Assembly (NCBI GenBank): GCA_900319855.1 | Contig: ONQC01000005.1 | Location: forward strand, 1-64,000 | Origin: an uncultured Bacteroidales bacterium | GTDB lineage: Bacteria > Bacteroidota > Bacteroidia > Bacteroidales > UBA932 | Direction of reading: 5' to 3' | DNA: 64,000 nucleotides | Part shown: piece by piece, positions 26,049-35,299 of the stretch | Layout of the letters: the number at the start of each line of letters is the position of its first letter | How positions within the stretch are numbered: the stretch's first letter is position 1 | Made by a program: the position numbers and the translations under genes | Notes under the pieces: model-generated | What the model was told of the DNA's origin: nothing | What the model saw: only the letters and a program-made list of their open reading frames with translations | Databases searched by the model: none

Positions 26049-26804
26049 TCAAGCGCTCCACCACTGGGAGAAGGCTCCGGAACGCCGGCGGCTGACCAGT
26101 GCATCGGACGAGAGAGGCGGCTCCGTCGTAAGTCTGTACCGGTTGCCGGGGAGGGGGTCGATCCTGCGGATGCTGCTGCGGGAGACGATGCATTCCCGGG
26201 AGATCCGGAAGAAGCGGTCCGGGTCCATCCGCTCTTCAATGACATCCAGCGGATCGCCCAGCAGCAGCCGCGTCCCGGTGGATGTGACGAGATAGGTGGT
26301 GCTGGCTTCGGAGACGAAATACGCGATATCCTCGGTCCGGACCGGATGGATCTTGCCGCCGAGCGGGACGAGGATCCGTTTCTTGTAGATCCTGTCCGTT
26401 CCGATCCCGGCCTCGCTCAAGGCGCTGAGGAGGGAAGCGGTGTCGGTTCCGTGCTCCCGGGCAAGGCAGCGGGCGATCGCCCGCCGGAGGTCCTCCGCTT
26501 CGATGGGCTTGAGCAGGTAGTCGACGGTCCCGTTCTGGAAAGCCTGGTAGGCATAATGGTCGTATGCCGTAATCATGATGATCTGGCCCCTGATTTCCGT
26601 CTCGGCCAGGATGTCGAAACAGTTGCCGTCGGCTAGTTCCACATCCATGAAGACCAGGTCCGCCTGATTGTGTTCGAACCAGGCGACGGCCTCGGTGACG
26701 GTCCCGGCTTTCCCGCAGATCTCGATACGCGGGGCCACCTCCCGGAGGAGGTCTTCCAGGATCCACTGGGCGACGGGTTCGTCTTCGATCAGGAAGGCTC
26801 TCAT
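26049..26804 (-). CDS. LytTR-family response regulator (second copy)
   Basis: 251 residues. The receiver has IEDEP, phosphoacceptor D54 in LVFMDVELADG, and LLKPIEAEDL. The C-terminal LytTR domain (about 145-245) has AYFVSEASTTYLV and PDRFFRISRECIV. It is clearly paralogous to the regulator at 23870-24640 (matching AFLIEDE, MDVEL-DG and FFRISR segments), indicating a tandem duplication of the whole kinase-regulator module. Its start overlaps the upstream kinase stop by 4 bp (ATGA), which argues for a dedicated pair. Confidence 0.93.
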   Translation of the reverse strand: MRAFLIEDEPVAQWILEDLLREVAPRIEICGKAGTVTEAVAWFEHNQADLVFMDVELADGNCFDILAETEIRGQIIMITAYDHYAYQAFQNGTVDYLLKPIEAEDLRRAIARCLAREHGTDTASLLSALSEAGIGTDRIYKKRILVPLGGKIHPVRTEDIAYFVSEASTTYLVTSTGTRLLLGDPLDVIEERMDPDRFFRISRECIVSRSSIRRIDPLPGNRYRLTTEPPLSSDALVSRRRSGAFSQWWSA

Positions 26805-27481
26805 GTGATATAGGCGGTATTGAAGGTCAGCAGCGGCAGCCGGACGGTGAACTGGCTGTCCGTCTGGCGGACCTCGATTTCGCGACGGCAGGAATCGCTA
26901 TATTGCCTCCGGATATAGTCCAATCCGACCCCGTGGGAGGGCGATTTGCTCTTTTTCGGAATGATGTTGTTGGTGACATAGACGGAATACCCGTCTGAAG
27001 ATATCTTGATGATCAGCGGGTTGGATGCCAGTACGGCATTGTGTTTCACGGCATTTTCAATCAACAGCTGCACGCTGCACGGGACGACTTGCATGTCATA
27101 ATCCTCGTAGGGAATCTGGAATTCGGTCTGGAATCCATCCGGGAACCGGACATGCAACAGGTCTGCATAGGTCCGGGCATGGATAAGCTCTTCCTTGAGG
27201 CTGATCAGCTGGAGGGTCTCGGTCTTGAGCATGTACCGGTAGATGCTGGAAAGCTGGTGGATATACCGGCTGGCTTCCTCCCGTTCGCCCTTGAGCACCA
27301 GCCCGTCCAGGACGTTGAGGGAATTGAAGAGGAAGTGCGGGTTGACCTGTTGTTTGAGGGTGAGATACTGACGGCGGGCCTTGCTGACGTCCTGCCGGTC
27401 CCGTCGTCCCGCCACGTAGAAATACATGAGCGTCACGAAGTAGACCAGTACAAGCAGGAAGATGATCAGGTAGGGATTCAT
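26801..27481 (-). CDS. LytS-type histidine kinase, short form with one TM helix
   Basis: 226 residues. One N-terminal TM helix (about 4-23) is followed directly by the His_kinase domain with H49 in KQQVNPHFLFNSLN and then by a HATPase domain (QLLIENAVKHN, GVGLDYIRRQY). It has no sensor domain, so it may sense through the membrane, through a partner, or may only set basal phosphorylation. It is about half the length of the neighbouring kinase. It is the first gene of the four-gene run. Confidence 0.9.
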   Translation of the reverse strand: MNPYLIIFLLVLVYFVTLMYFYVAGRRDRQDVSKARRQYLTLKQQVNPHFLFNSLNVLDGLVLKGEREEASRYIHQLSSIYRYMLKTETLQLISLKEELIHARTYADLLHVRFPDGFQTEFQIPYEDYDMQVVPCSVQLLIENAVKHNAVLASNPLIIKISSDGYSVYVTNNIIPKKSKSPSHGVGLDYIRRQYSDSCRREIEVRQTDSQFTVRLPLLTFNTAYIT

Positions 27482-27535
27482 TCGGGCAGCGGTTTCCGTG
27501 TCAAGGCTAAGTTAAGGATAATTTGGGAGAATCTG

Positions 27536-27565
27536 ACCGCTCAATTGGAAAAACCAACCATTCGT
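27536..27565 (+). promoter_or_regulatory. Weak LytTR-box-like pair between the kinase run and the M14 operon
   Basis: ACCGCTCAA (27536-27544) and ACCATTCGT (27557-27565) begin exactly 21 bp apart and resemble the pair before the first SusC gene (TCCGCTCAC and ACCATTCAC). No well-spaced promoter follows on the plus strand, so assignment to the M14 operon or to autoregulation of the kinase run is open. Confidence 0.3.
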
Positions 27566-27645
27566 CGGAAGAAATTGCGCAAAACCGGCAGAAGGAAGGG
27601 GAGAATTTCCTATTTTGGGGTCAGCCCCTTAACTGCATAATTGTT

Positions 27646-29163
27646 ATGAAGTCTTTCCAGGCAACCTTTATCTTCCTGACAGCAATCCTTTTCTGCCTTT
27701 CCGCCAAGGCCCAGGATGACCGTATCCAGGCCTGGTTCCCGGATCCGGCCGAGGTCTTCGATACCCCGACCCTGTCCCTGCCGGACGGGATGGCGGACCA
27801 TGCCCGGATCATATCCTGGTTGGAAGGTCGGGCTGCACGGGATGCGAACATGACGCTGGAGAAGGTGCCGGCACCGGTTTCGGGCGGTTTCCTCCCGTTG
27901 GTCCGCTTCTCCGACGGGTCGCAGGGACCCAAACTGAAGGTCTGGTTCCAGGGCGCCATCCATGGAAATGAGCCCGCCAGTGCCGAAGGCCTGTTCGCCC
28001 TGATGGATGCGCTGCACGGGGATCCTGCCATCCTGCGGCAGGCCGACGTCTACATCCTTCCGATCGCCAACATGGACGGTTACCTGGCCGGGAAGCGGGT
28101 CTCGGGCTCCGGTTACGACCTGAACCGCGACCAGACCAAGTTCGCCGATCCGGTGAGCGTCCTGCTCAAGAACCTGTTCTTCCGGGTCTCTCCGGATGTC
28201 GCCGTGGATTTCCACGAATACAATCCGGTTCGCAAAGAGTTGACGGAAAGGGGATTGATCTCCTATTACGATGTCCTTTTCCTGCCGACGGGACATCCGG
28301 CCGTACCGGCCCCGCTCCGGAAAGCGGTCCTCGACCATCTTGTCGCACCGGCCCGGAGCGCCCTTGACAAGGCGGGTTATTCCTATTTCAACTATTTCAC
28401 GATCAACAGTGAAGGGACTGAACTGGCGCTGGTCATGGGAGCCCGTAGCCCTCAGTCCAGCTCCACCTCCTACAGCCTGTCCGGCGCCGTGTCCATGCTG
28501 GTGGAAATCCGCGGCATCGGCCTGGGCCGGACGGCCCTGGCCCGGCGCACGGATGCGACGCGGACCGTGGCACTGGCCATCCTGCAGGAAATCTCCGACC
28601 GTCCCGATGCGTTCCGGAAGGCTGTGGCGAAAGCCCGGAAGGAGGTCCTGCGCGGCCGGACGCCCGTGACCGCTGCCTTCCACAGCCGGGAGGTACGCCG
28701 GGACGTGACCTTCCTGGATACCCGCAGCGCTGAGCGGAAGGTTCTTCCGGACATGCTGGTGCGGGATGCCCTCCAGCCTGTTTCCGACCGGGTTCGCCCC
28801 CGGCCGGCCGCCTATGTCCTCGAAGCTTCCCAGACCAGGGCGATCGAGAACCTGCGGACCCTCGGACTCGAGCTGGAGATCCTCTCTGAACCCTGCGAAA
28901 TGTGGGTGGAATCCTATCAGGTGACGGATTACTCCGAGGATCCCGCCCTGTGGGAGAAGATCCGCCGCCAGACCGTCCGGACGCACACGTTCCGCCAAAA
29001 AGTACGGTTTGAAGCCGGCTCCGCGATCATCCGCGTCCGTCAGCCGCACGGATCCTATGCCGTGGCGGTCCTGGAACCGGAGACCGAGAACGGCTTCGTC
29101 CATTTCCGGGTCATTGATACGTACCTGGGGGCCATCCTCCCGGTGCACAGACTGCAACAATAG
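27646..29163 (+). CDS. M14-family zinc carboxypeptidase, secreted
   Basis: 505 residues from ATG 27646, which gives a clean signal peptide (MKSFQATFIF..LSAKAQ, cut near 23); the longer open frame has no signal. The M14 zinc site is seen as HGNE (H106, E109) and a later His in AVDFHEYNP. NLNRDQ-like YDLNRDQTKF contacts substrate, and MLVEIRG probably supplies the catalytic Glu. A C-terminal region of about 150 residues (360-505) is unassigned. Carboxypeptidases of this family remove C-terminal amino acids from peptides. It leads a compact operon with SusC, SusD, a dicarboxylate carrier and an isoaspartyl dipeptidase, which supports a role in using peptides. Confidence 0.87.
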   Translation: MKSFQATFIFLTAILFCLSAKAQDDRIQAWFPDPAEVFDTPTLSLPDGMADHARIISWLEGRAARDANMTLEKVPAPVSGGFLPLVRFSDGSQGPKLKVWFQGAIHGNEPASAEGLFALMDALHGDPAILRQADVYILPIANMDGYLAGKRVSGSGYDLNRDQTKFADPVSVLLKNLFFRVSPDVAVDFHEYNPVRKELTERGLISYYDVLFLPTGHPAVPAPLRKAVLDHLVAPARSALDKAGYSYFNYFTINSEGTELALVMGARSPQSSSTSYSLSGAVSMLVEIRGIGLGRTALARRTDATRTVALAILQEISDRPDAFRKAVAKARKEVLRGRTPVTAAFHSREVRRDVTFLDTRSAERKVLPDMLVRDALQPVSDRVRPRPAAYVLEASQTRAIENLRTLGLELEILSEPCEMWVESYQVTDYSEDPALWEKIRRQTVRTHTFRQKVRFEAGSAIIRVRQPHGSYAVAVLEPETENGFVHFRVIDTYLGAILPVHRLQQ

Positions 29164-29184
29164 ATATCAAATCCATAAAGCAAC

Positions 29185-32115
29185 ATGAAAAAACTCCTAT
29201 TGACCCTCCTGTTTGCGGCGTTGGCCTATTCGGCGGCGGCGCAGGTGAGCGGCGTCGTCTATGACGGCGCGACTGGCGAGCCTTTCATGGGCGTCAGCGT
29301 GCTCATCAAAGGCACCATGACCGGTGTCAACACCGATCTGGACGGTCGTTTCAGCCTTCCGGCGAAGGATGGAGACGTCCTCCAGTTTTCTTTTATCGGC
29401 TATCTGGACCAGGAAGTGACCGTTTCCGGCAGCAAGACCCTCTCCGTGACCTTGCAAGAAGATGTCAGCCAGCTGGCCGAGGTCGTGGTCGTCGGTTATG
29501 GTACCCAGAAGAAGAGCGATGTGACGGGTGCCGTGGCTTCCTTCGACACCAAGCAGCTGGAAGAACGGCCGAACGTCAACATCATCCAGTCCCTGCAGGG
29601 CGCCGTCGCCGGCCTGAACATTTCGGCGACCGGCTCCAATGCCGAGGGATCGGGAATGACCACGCGTATCCGCGGCAACAACTCCATCAATGCCTCCAAC
29701 CAGCCGCTCGTCATCCTGGACGGCGTGCCGTATGACGGCAACTGGGCGGAGCTTAACTCCAATGACGTGGAGTCCCTGGAAATCCTCAAGGATGCCTCCT
29801 CGGCCGCCATCTACGGCGCCCGCGGCGCCAACGGCGTCATCCTGATCCAGACCAAGAAAGGCAAGAAGGGCGACAAGGTCTCCGTGTCCTACAACGGCTA
29901 TGTGGCCTGGGACAAGCCGATCAACATCCCGGCCATGATGGACGGCAAGACCTTCTACGAGCGCAAGACCGAGGCCGGTTGGGCTGTCGGTGCGACGGAA
30001 GAGGAAATGTACAAGGCCGGGAAGTCCACCGACTGGGTCGGACTGGCCCTGCGCAACGGTTTCAACCAGCAGCACAACCTTTCCTTCCGCGGTGCCACCC
30101 AGAGCAACCGCTTCTATGTCTCGGCCAACCTGAGCGACAATAAGGGTATTGCCATCGGCGACAAGTTTAGCCGTTATTCCTTCAACCTCAATTTCGAGCA
30201 GGATCTCGGCAAGTGGGTCAAGTTCGGGACCAATACGAGATACGGTTATTTCGACCGCAGCGGCTCCAACATCGACTTCAGCGACGCCTACCTGATGAAC
30301 CCGCTCGGCAAGCCGTACAACGATGACGGATCGATCCGCCTGCTGACCTGGGAAGACAACAACTACGCGAACAACCCGCTGGCCGCCCTCAATGAGAAGG
30401 ACAGCGACATCACCCGCCACCTCTCCAGCAACAACTACCTGGACGTGACCTTCCCGGTCAAGGGCCTGACCTATCGGCTCAATACGGGTTACACCTACCG
30501 TACCCGGCTCCAGCAGAATTACAAGGGCCTCGATACCGTTTCCGGCAACAAGAACGGCGGTGAATTGTCCATCGGCAACATGTACACGCAGACCTGGCTG
30601 GTCGAGAACATCGTCAACTATACCCGAGAGTTCGGCAAGCATACCCTTTTCCTGACCGGCCTGTATTCGGCCCAGTCGGACGATACCGTCCGCAACGGCA
30701 TCGCGGCTTCCAGCTTCCCGAACGACGTCATGACGTACTGGCAGCCGAACAAGGCGGCTGTATCTTCCTCGACCGCTTCCCGCATGACGACGACCCACAT
30801 CTCCCAGATGTTCCGCGTGAACTACAGCTACGATTCCCGTTATCTCTTTACGGCCACGGCCCGCCGCGACGGCTATTCCGCTTTCGGTGCCGACCGCAAA
30901 TATGGTGTCTTCCCGTCCGTCGCCCTCGGTTGGAATGTCTCCAACGAGGCCTTCTGGAAAGACAGCAAGTTCGGCCAGACCTTTGACAACCTGAAGCTGC
31001 GTGTCTCCTGGGGTAAGAACGGCAACGAGGCCATCGACGCTTATTCCACCCTGCCCGTGCTCCGTGGCGTGAACTACCTGACCGACGGCGGTACGGCGAT
31101 CTTCGGCTTCTATCCTTCCCAGCTGGCCTCCCCGGTCCTGGGCTGGGAAACCACTTCCTCCTTCAACGCGGGTATCGATTTCGGCTTCATGAAGAACCGT
31201 ATCAAAGGTACCCTGGACGTCTACAAATCCAAGACGACGGACCTGCTCCTGAGCCGGACCATCCCGACCATCAACGGTACCAACACCGTACTGGAAAACA
31301 TCGGTGCGACCGAGGGTGACGGTATCGAGTTCCAGATTTCCTCCGTCAACGTCTCCACCCGCGACTTCTCCTGGTCCACCGACCTCAACCTGGTCCACTA
31401 CGCCACCCGTATCGTGGATGTCGGTCTGTATGACGAGAACGGCAAGCCGGTTGACGACGTTGCTTCCGAGTGGTTTATCGGCGAGCCGATCAGCGTCAAC
31501 TACGACTACGTCATCGAAGGCGTCCATCAGGTCGGCCAGACCCTTTCCTATACCACGCCGGATTCCCAGCCGGGCTTCGTCATCTACAAGAATACGAATG
31601 ACGACGACGTGATCAATACCGACGACAAGGAGATCATCGGCAGCCGTACCCCGAAGCTGACCTACGGCATGAACAATACCTTTACGTACAAGAACCTGTC
31701 CCTGACGGTCTTCGTGAACGGCCAGTTCGGCGAGACCCGCCGCAACTTCCTGCGCAACGGCCATCGTCTTTCCTATCGCCAGAACCAGCTGGACAAGGAG
31801 TTCTGGACCGAGGCCAACCCGATCAACACCTATCCGATGAACAAGGGCGACGGCTCGGAGAACACCCTTTCCGCGGGTTTCTATGAGAAAACGGACTACT
31901 TCCGCGTCAAGGACATTACCCTCGGCTACCGGTTGCCGGCCCAATGGATCCGTCCGGTCGGCCTGAGCCGTGCCGAGATCTATGCCAATGTCAAGAATCT
32001 CTATACCTGGACGACCTGGACCGGCCTGGATCCGGAATTCGTCGGCAGCGGAAACGCGCAGCGGGCTATCCCGCAGGTGCGGGAGATCCTGATCGGTCTC
32101 AAACTCGACTTTTAA
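29185..32115 (+). CDS. SusC/RagA-type transporter of the peptide-linked operon
   Basis: 976 residues. A signal peptide (MKKLLLTLLF..AAAQ) is followed by a carboxypeptidase-regulatory-like domain (about 20-100), a plug with EVVVVGYGTQKKSDVTG, IRGNNSINASNQPLVILDG and [20 protein letters not shown], and a 22-strand-type barrel ending in LIGLKLDF. It starts 21 nt after the M14 stop. Porphyromonas RagA, a family member, imports oligopeptides, and the flanking genes here are peptidases rather than glycosidases, so I infer peptide uptake. The homology alone cannot distinguish peptides from glycans. Confidence 0.95.
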   Translation: MKKLLLTLLFAALAYSAAAQVSGVVYDGATGEPFMGVSVLIKGTMTGVNTDLDGRFSLPAKDGDVLQFSFIGYLDQEVTVSGSKTLSVTLQEDVSQLAEVVVVGYGTQKKSDVTGAVASFDTKQLEERPNVNIIQSLQGAVAGLNISATGSNAEGSGMTTRIRGNNSINASNQPLVILDGVPYDGNWAELNSNDVESLEILKDASSAAIYGARGANGVILIQTKKGKKGDKVSVSYNGYVAWDKPINIPAMMDGKTFYERKTEAGWAVGATEEEMYKAGKSTDWVGLALRNGFNQQHNLSFRGATQSNRFYVSANLSDNKGIAIGDKFSRYSFNLNFEQDLGKWVKFGTNTRYGYFDRSGSNIDFSDAYLMNPLGKPYNDDGSIRLLTWEDNNYANNPLAALNEKDSDITRHLSSNNYLDVTFPVKGLTYRLNTGYTYRTRLQQNYKGLDTVSGNKNGGELSIGNMYTQTWLVENIVNYTREFGKHTLFLTGLYSAQSDDTVRNGIAASSFPNDVMTYWQPNKAAVSSSTASRMTTTHISQMFRVNYSYDSRYLFTATARRDGYSAFGADRKYGVFPSVALGWNVSNEAFWKDSKFGQTFDNLKLRVSWGKNGNEAIDAYSTLPVLRGVNYLTDGGTAIFGFYPSQLASPVLGWETTSSFNAGIDFGFMKNRIKGTLDVYKSKTTDLLLSRTIPTINGTNTVLENIGATEGDGIEFQISSVNVSTRDFSWSTDLNLVHYATRIVDVGLYDENGKPVDDVASEWFIGEPISVNYDYVIEGVHQVGQTLSYTTPDSQPGFVIYKNTNDDDVINTDDKEIIGSRTPKLTYGMNNTFTYKNLSLTVFVNGQFGETRRNFLRNGHRLSYRQNQLDKEFWTEANPINTYPMNKGDGSENTLSAGFYEKTDYFRVKDITLGYRLPAQWIRPVGLSRAEIYANVKNLYTWTTWTGLDPEFVGSGNAQRAIPQVREILIGLKLDF

Positions 32116-32133
32116 CGAATGGAGGACAATCGC

Positions 32134-33915
32134 ATGAAAAGATATATCACTTTCACTATCGCCGTGCTTTCCCTGCTCGCCCTGGGGGGCTGCAACAAAG
32201 ATTTCCTCGTGGAAAAGCCGGTCAATGACATCTATGCCGAAAACCTGCTGGTCGACTACAGCGGTTTCGAGAGCATGAACTACGCCATGATGGCCATGAT
32301 GCGCGACGAATACGGCCGTGTCGACACCGGGTATGGCGGAACCGATTTCGGCTCCCAGCCGTTTGCCAAGTCCACCATGTGGAGCTGCGGCGTCGACAAT
32401 GCCTGGAACAACAACCGCCACACCAACTTCCGCTGGTTCAACAAGCCTGACAACATCGTGGCCATGGCCGACGGCATGCCTTTCCTGGCCATCTTCGAGT
32501 GGCTGTATAAAGTCATCAACACGGCCAACATGGTTATCGGACGGGCCGAAGGCGATGTCGACTGGCAGGGCTCTTCCGAAGCGGCCAACCTGGCCAACAA
32601 GGAGATGACCATCGCCGAGGCGCGCCTGTTCCGGGCCTGGGCCTACCGCCACCTGACCCTCTCCTTCGGCGCTGTCCCGCTGAGCACGGAAGAAGTCACC
32701 GGCGATAATTACCGGACCGACTGGGAGCGCAACTCCGTGGAAGAGATCCGCACCGTCATGGAGCAGGACCTGCTCTATGCGATCGATAAGCTCCCGATGC
32801 GCCGCGACGGCAACAACACCCGTCCGAACCAGGCCGTCGCCCGCCATTACCTGGGCGAACTGTACCTGGCCATGGGCGAGCCCGAGAAGGCCATCACCAT
32901 CCTCAAACCGCTCGTCGAGGGAAGTGATTATTCCCTGATGACCAGCCGCTTCGGCGCCAATGCCCAGAACCCCGGCTCCGCTTTTATCGATGTGTTCCGC
33001 AGCCCGCTCTACACCGAGGGCAACAAAGAGGTCCTGCTGGCCTTCGTCAATACCGAGGAAGAGAATGTGGCCTACGGAACCTTCAACTGCTTCATGCGCA
33101 ACATGTGGGTCAACTACTACTCCAACTGCACGAAACCGAAGTTCTCCTCCCTCAGCTGCGCCCTTTATCCCGGCCAGTCCACCCAGCTCTTCTGGTCGCT
33201 CAACGGCGGCAAGGGTGCGGGCCGCTGCGCCATCTCCCTGGGCGCCCATGAGCTGTACCATTATGCGGACCAGCAGGACGTGGATGTCCGCTATGACGAT
33301 ACCGCGATGATCTGGCACCTGTATTTCATGGATGATGAAGGGAAGCAGTATGAAATACCGAATTTCATCAACCTGACACCCAACAACGTGATGAAAGGCA
33401 ACAACGACGCCACCATCAAGCAGTACAACCTCCCGTCTACCCGCAAGTGGGCTTATGTCCATCCGACCTTCGCCAAGTCCGGCGATGACGGTCAGTACAA
33501 CAATGTACCGTACCTGCGCCTGGCTGAGACTTATCTGCTGTACGCGGAGGCCTTGATGAAGACCGGAAATAACAATGATGCCGCCATCTGGATCAACCGG
33601 ATCCGTTCCCGGGCGAATGTCAGCGGTATTTCCGCATCCGACGTCGATATCGACTTCATCCTCGACGAGCGCAGCCGCGAACTGATTACCGAGGAACAGC
33701 GCCGCGAGACCCTGATCCGCCTGAGCCAGGAGAACGGTGGCAATGAGCGCCTCGCCTCCAATATCTTCAAGCGTCGTGTCCGCGAGCATAACGAAGTGAC
33801 CGGCAAGGCCGGCTGGGGCATGGACGACGATACGACGCCGGTGCTCTTCCCGCTGCCGCAGGAATTCATAGATTCCAACACGGGACGCAAACTCGAACAG
33901 AACCCGGGATATTAG
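32134..33915 (+). CDS. SusD/RagB-type outer-membrane lipoprotein of the peptide-linked operon
   Basis: 593 residues from ATG 32134, chosen because GGAGGA lies 7 nt before it and the lipobox fits (LALGGC, C20). Tetratricopeptide-like helices surround RLFRAWAYRHLTLSFGAVPLSTEEV, seen as RAWAYRHLTLSFGAVPL; the C-terminal SusD domain has YLRLAETYLLYAEALMKTG and DERSRELITEEQRRETLIRL (the last two in part). SusD proteins cap SusC on the cell surface and bind the substrate. It begins 18 nt after the SusC stop. Confidence 0.94.
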   Translation: MKRYITFTIAVLSLLALGGCNKDFLVEKPVNDIYAENLLVDYSGFESMNYAMMAMMRDEYGRVDTGYGGTDFGSQPFAKSTMWSCGVDNAWNNNRHTNFRWFNKPDNIVAMADGMPFLAIFEWLYKVINTANMVIGRAEGDVDWQGSSEAANLANKEMTIAEARLFRAWAYRHLTLSFGAVPLSTEEVTGDNYRTDWERNSVEEIRTVMEQDLLYAIDKLPMRRDGNNTRPNQAVARHYLGELYLAMGEPEKAITILKPLVEGSDYSLMTSRFGANAQNPGSAFIDVFRSPLYTEGNKEVLLAFVNTEEENVAYGTFNCFMRNMWVNYYSNCTKPKFSSLSCALYPGQSTQLFWSLNGGKGAGRCAISLGAHELYHYADQQDVDVRYDDTAMIWHLYFMDDEGKQYEIPNFINLTPNNVMKGNNDATIKQYNLPSTRKWAYVHPTFAKSGDDGQYNNVPYLRLAETYLLYAEALMKTGNNNDAAIWINRIRSRANVSGISASDVDIDFILDERSRELITEEQRRETLIRLSQENGGNERLASNIFKRRVREHNEVTGKAGWGMDDDTTPVLFPLPQEFIDSNTGRKLEQNPGY

Positions 33916-33922
33916 CCTGCTT

Positions 33923-35296
33923 ATGGGAACGGTAGCCTTCCTACTCTGTCTGGCAGTCATCGCCGTCGTGGCGGCGCTGCTATTCAGGAAGTACAATCCG
34001 CAGGGCGTGCTTCTGCTGGCGGGGATCCTGATGGTGGCCCTTGGGGCCATCCTCGGGACCTCGCCGGTGGAGGTCGACCGGCCGACCGGCTCCGTGGTCT
34101 TCGACATCATGCGGTTCGTTGAGGAAAAGTTTTTCTCGAACTTCTCCCGCGCCGGCCTGCAGATCATGGTCATCGGCGGTTACGTCGCCTTCATGAACAA
34201 GATCGAGGCGACGAACATGCTGGTCCACCTGGCGGTCAAGCCGCTGGCCTTCTTCCGCAAGGTCCCGTACCTGGCGGCGGTCCTGGCCATCCCGATCGGC
34301 CAGCTGCTGTTCATCACGACCCCGTCTGCCGCGGGCGTGGGACTGCTGCTGGTGGCGACCCTCTATCCGATCCTGGTCAACCTGGGCGTCAGCAAGCTGA
34401 CCGCCCTGTCCGCCATCGCCTTCGCCACGTTGTTCGACCAGGGCCCCGGCTCGGCGAACACGCTGGCCGCATCGGAACTCTGCGACCTGACGACGGTGCA
34501 ATATTTCCTGGAATACCAGGTCCCCCGCGTCCTCCCGGTGACGGTCCTGCTGATGCTGCTGTTTTTCTTCTACAACCGCTGGTGCGACCGGCGGGAGGCG
34601 GCCCAGGGCAAGGATATCTACAGCGACCGGCTGGATGAGTCGGCCCGTCCGGACGTGCCGGGCTATTTCGCCCTGCTGCCGGTCCTGCCGATCTTCTTCC
34701 TGCTGCTGTTCTCGGGCTATGCCGGGATCCAGGATGTTACGATCTCCACGACCGTCGCCATGCTGTCCTCGTTCCTGATTGCCTTCCTGCTGGTCATGCT
34801 GCACAACCGGAGTTTCACGCGGACCTTCCCGATGTTCAAGGTTTTCTGGCAGGGGATGGGGAACGTCTTTGCCAACGTGGTCTCCCTGATTGTCTGTGCG
34901 GAAGTCTTCTCTGGCGGCCTGATCGCCCTCGGCTTCATCGACACCCTGGTCACGGGAACCACGAGCCTGGGCTTTGGCGGTGTGGCCATCTGTATCGTCA
35001 TTACGGCCATCATCTTCCTGGCGGCCATGCTGATGGGTAGCGGCAACGCGGCCTTCTTCTCCTTCGGCCCGCTGCTCCCGGGCATCGCCACCCAGTTCGG
35101 CATGCCGGCCGTCGGGATGATCGTCCCGATGCAGCTGGCGGCCAGCATGGGCCGGGCGACCTCTCCCATCGCAGGCGTGATTGTTGCAATATGCGGCGTG
35201 GCCGGCGTGTCCCCGATGGATCTGGCGAAGCGGAACACCCCGCCGCTGATCATCGGAGTCATTGCGCTGACCCTGATTCATTTCATCCTTGTTTAG
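33923..35296 (+). CDS. DcuC-type C4-dicarboxylate carrier
   Basis: 457 residues, about twelve TM helices, with the family-typical FDQGPGSANTLAA and MGSGNAAFFSFGPLLP segments. DcuC-type proteins exchange or export C4-dicarboxylates such as succinate, fumarate and aspartate across the inner membrane in anaerobes. It begins 8 nt after the SusD stop and ends 3 nt before the isoaspartyl dipeptidase gene, which makes joint expression very likely. Together they suggest aspartate release from peptides and exchange of its C4 products. The exact ligand is inferred. Confidence 0.85.
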   Translation: MGTVAFLLCLAVIAVVAALLFRKYNPQGVLLLAGILMVALGAILGTSPVEVDRPTGSVVFDIMRFVEEKFFSNFSRAGLQIMVIGGYVAFMNKIEATNMLVHLAVKPLAFFRKVPYLAAVLAIPIGQLLFITTPSAAGVGLLLVATLYPILVNLGVSKLTALSAIAFATLFDQGPGSANTLAASELCDLTTVQYFLEYQVPRVLPVTVLLMLLFFFYNRWCDRREAAQGKDIYSDRLDESARPDVPGYFALLPVLPIFFLLLFSGYAGIQDVTISTTVAMLSSFLIAFLLVMLHNRSFTRTFPMFKVFWQGMGNVFANVVSLIVCAEVFSGGLIALGFIDTLVTGTTSLGFGGVAICIVITAIIFLAAMLMGSGNAAFFSFGPLLPGIATQFGMPAVGMIVPMQLAASMGRATSPIAGVIVAICGVAGVSPMDLAKRNTPPLIIGVIALTLIHFILV

Positions 35297-35299
35297 ACC

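Noticed and set aside
26018..26245. N-terminal extension of the multi-TM kinase
   Set aside because: The open frame overlaps the second regulator gene and has no membrane segment; ATG 26017 starts a proper TM domain.
27523..27645. N-terminal extension of the M14 peptidase
   Set aside because: It would bury the signal peptide inside the protein; ATG 27646 gives a normal signal.
29197..34173. 1658-codon open frame on the minus strand
   Set aside because: It lies antisense to SusC, SusD and the start of the DcuC-type gene, has no domain, and its frame is open only because of the GC-rich codon use of the genes on the other strand. Similar long antisense frames occur opposite most large genes here.
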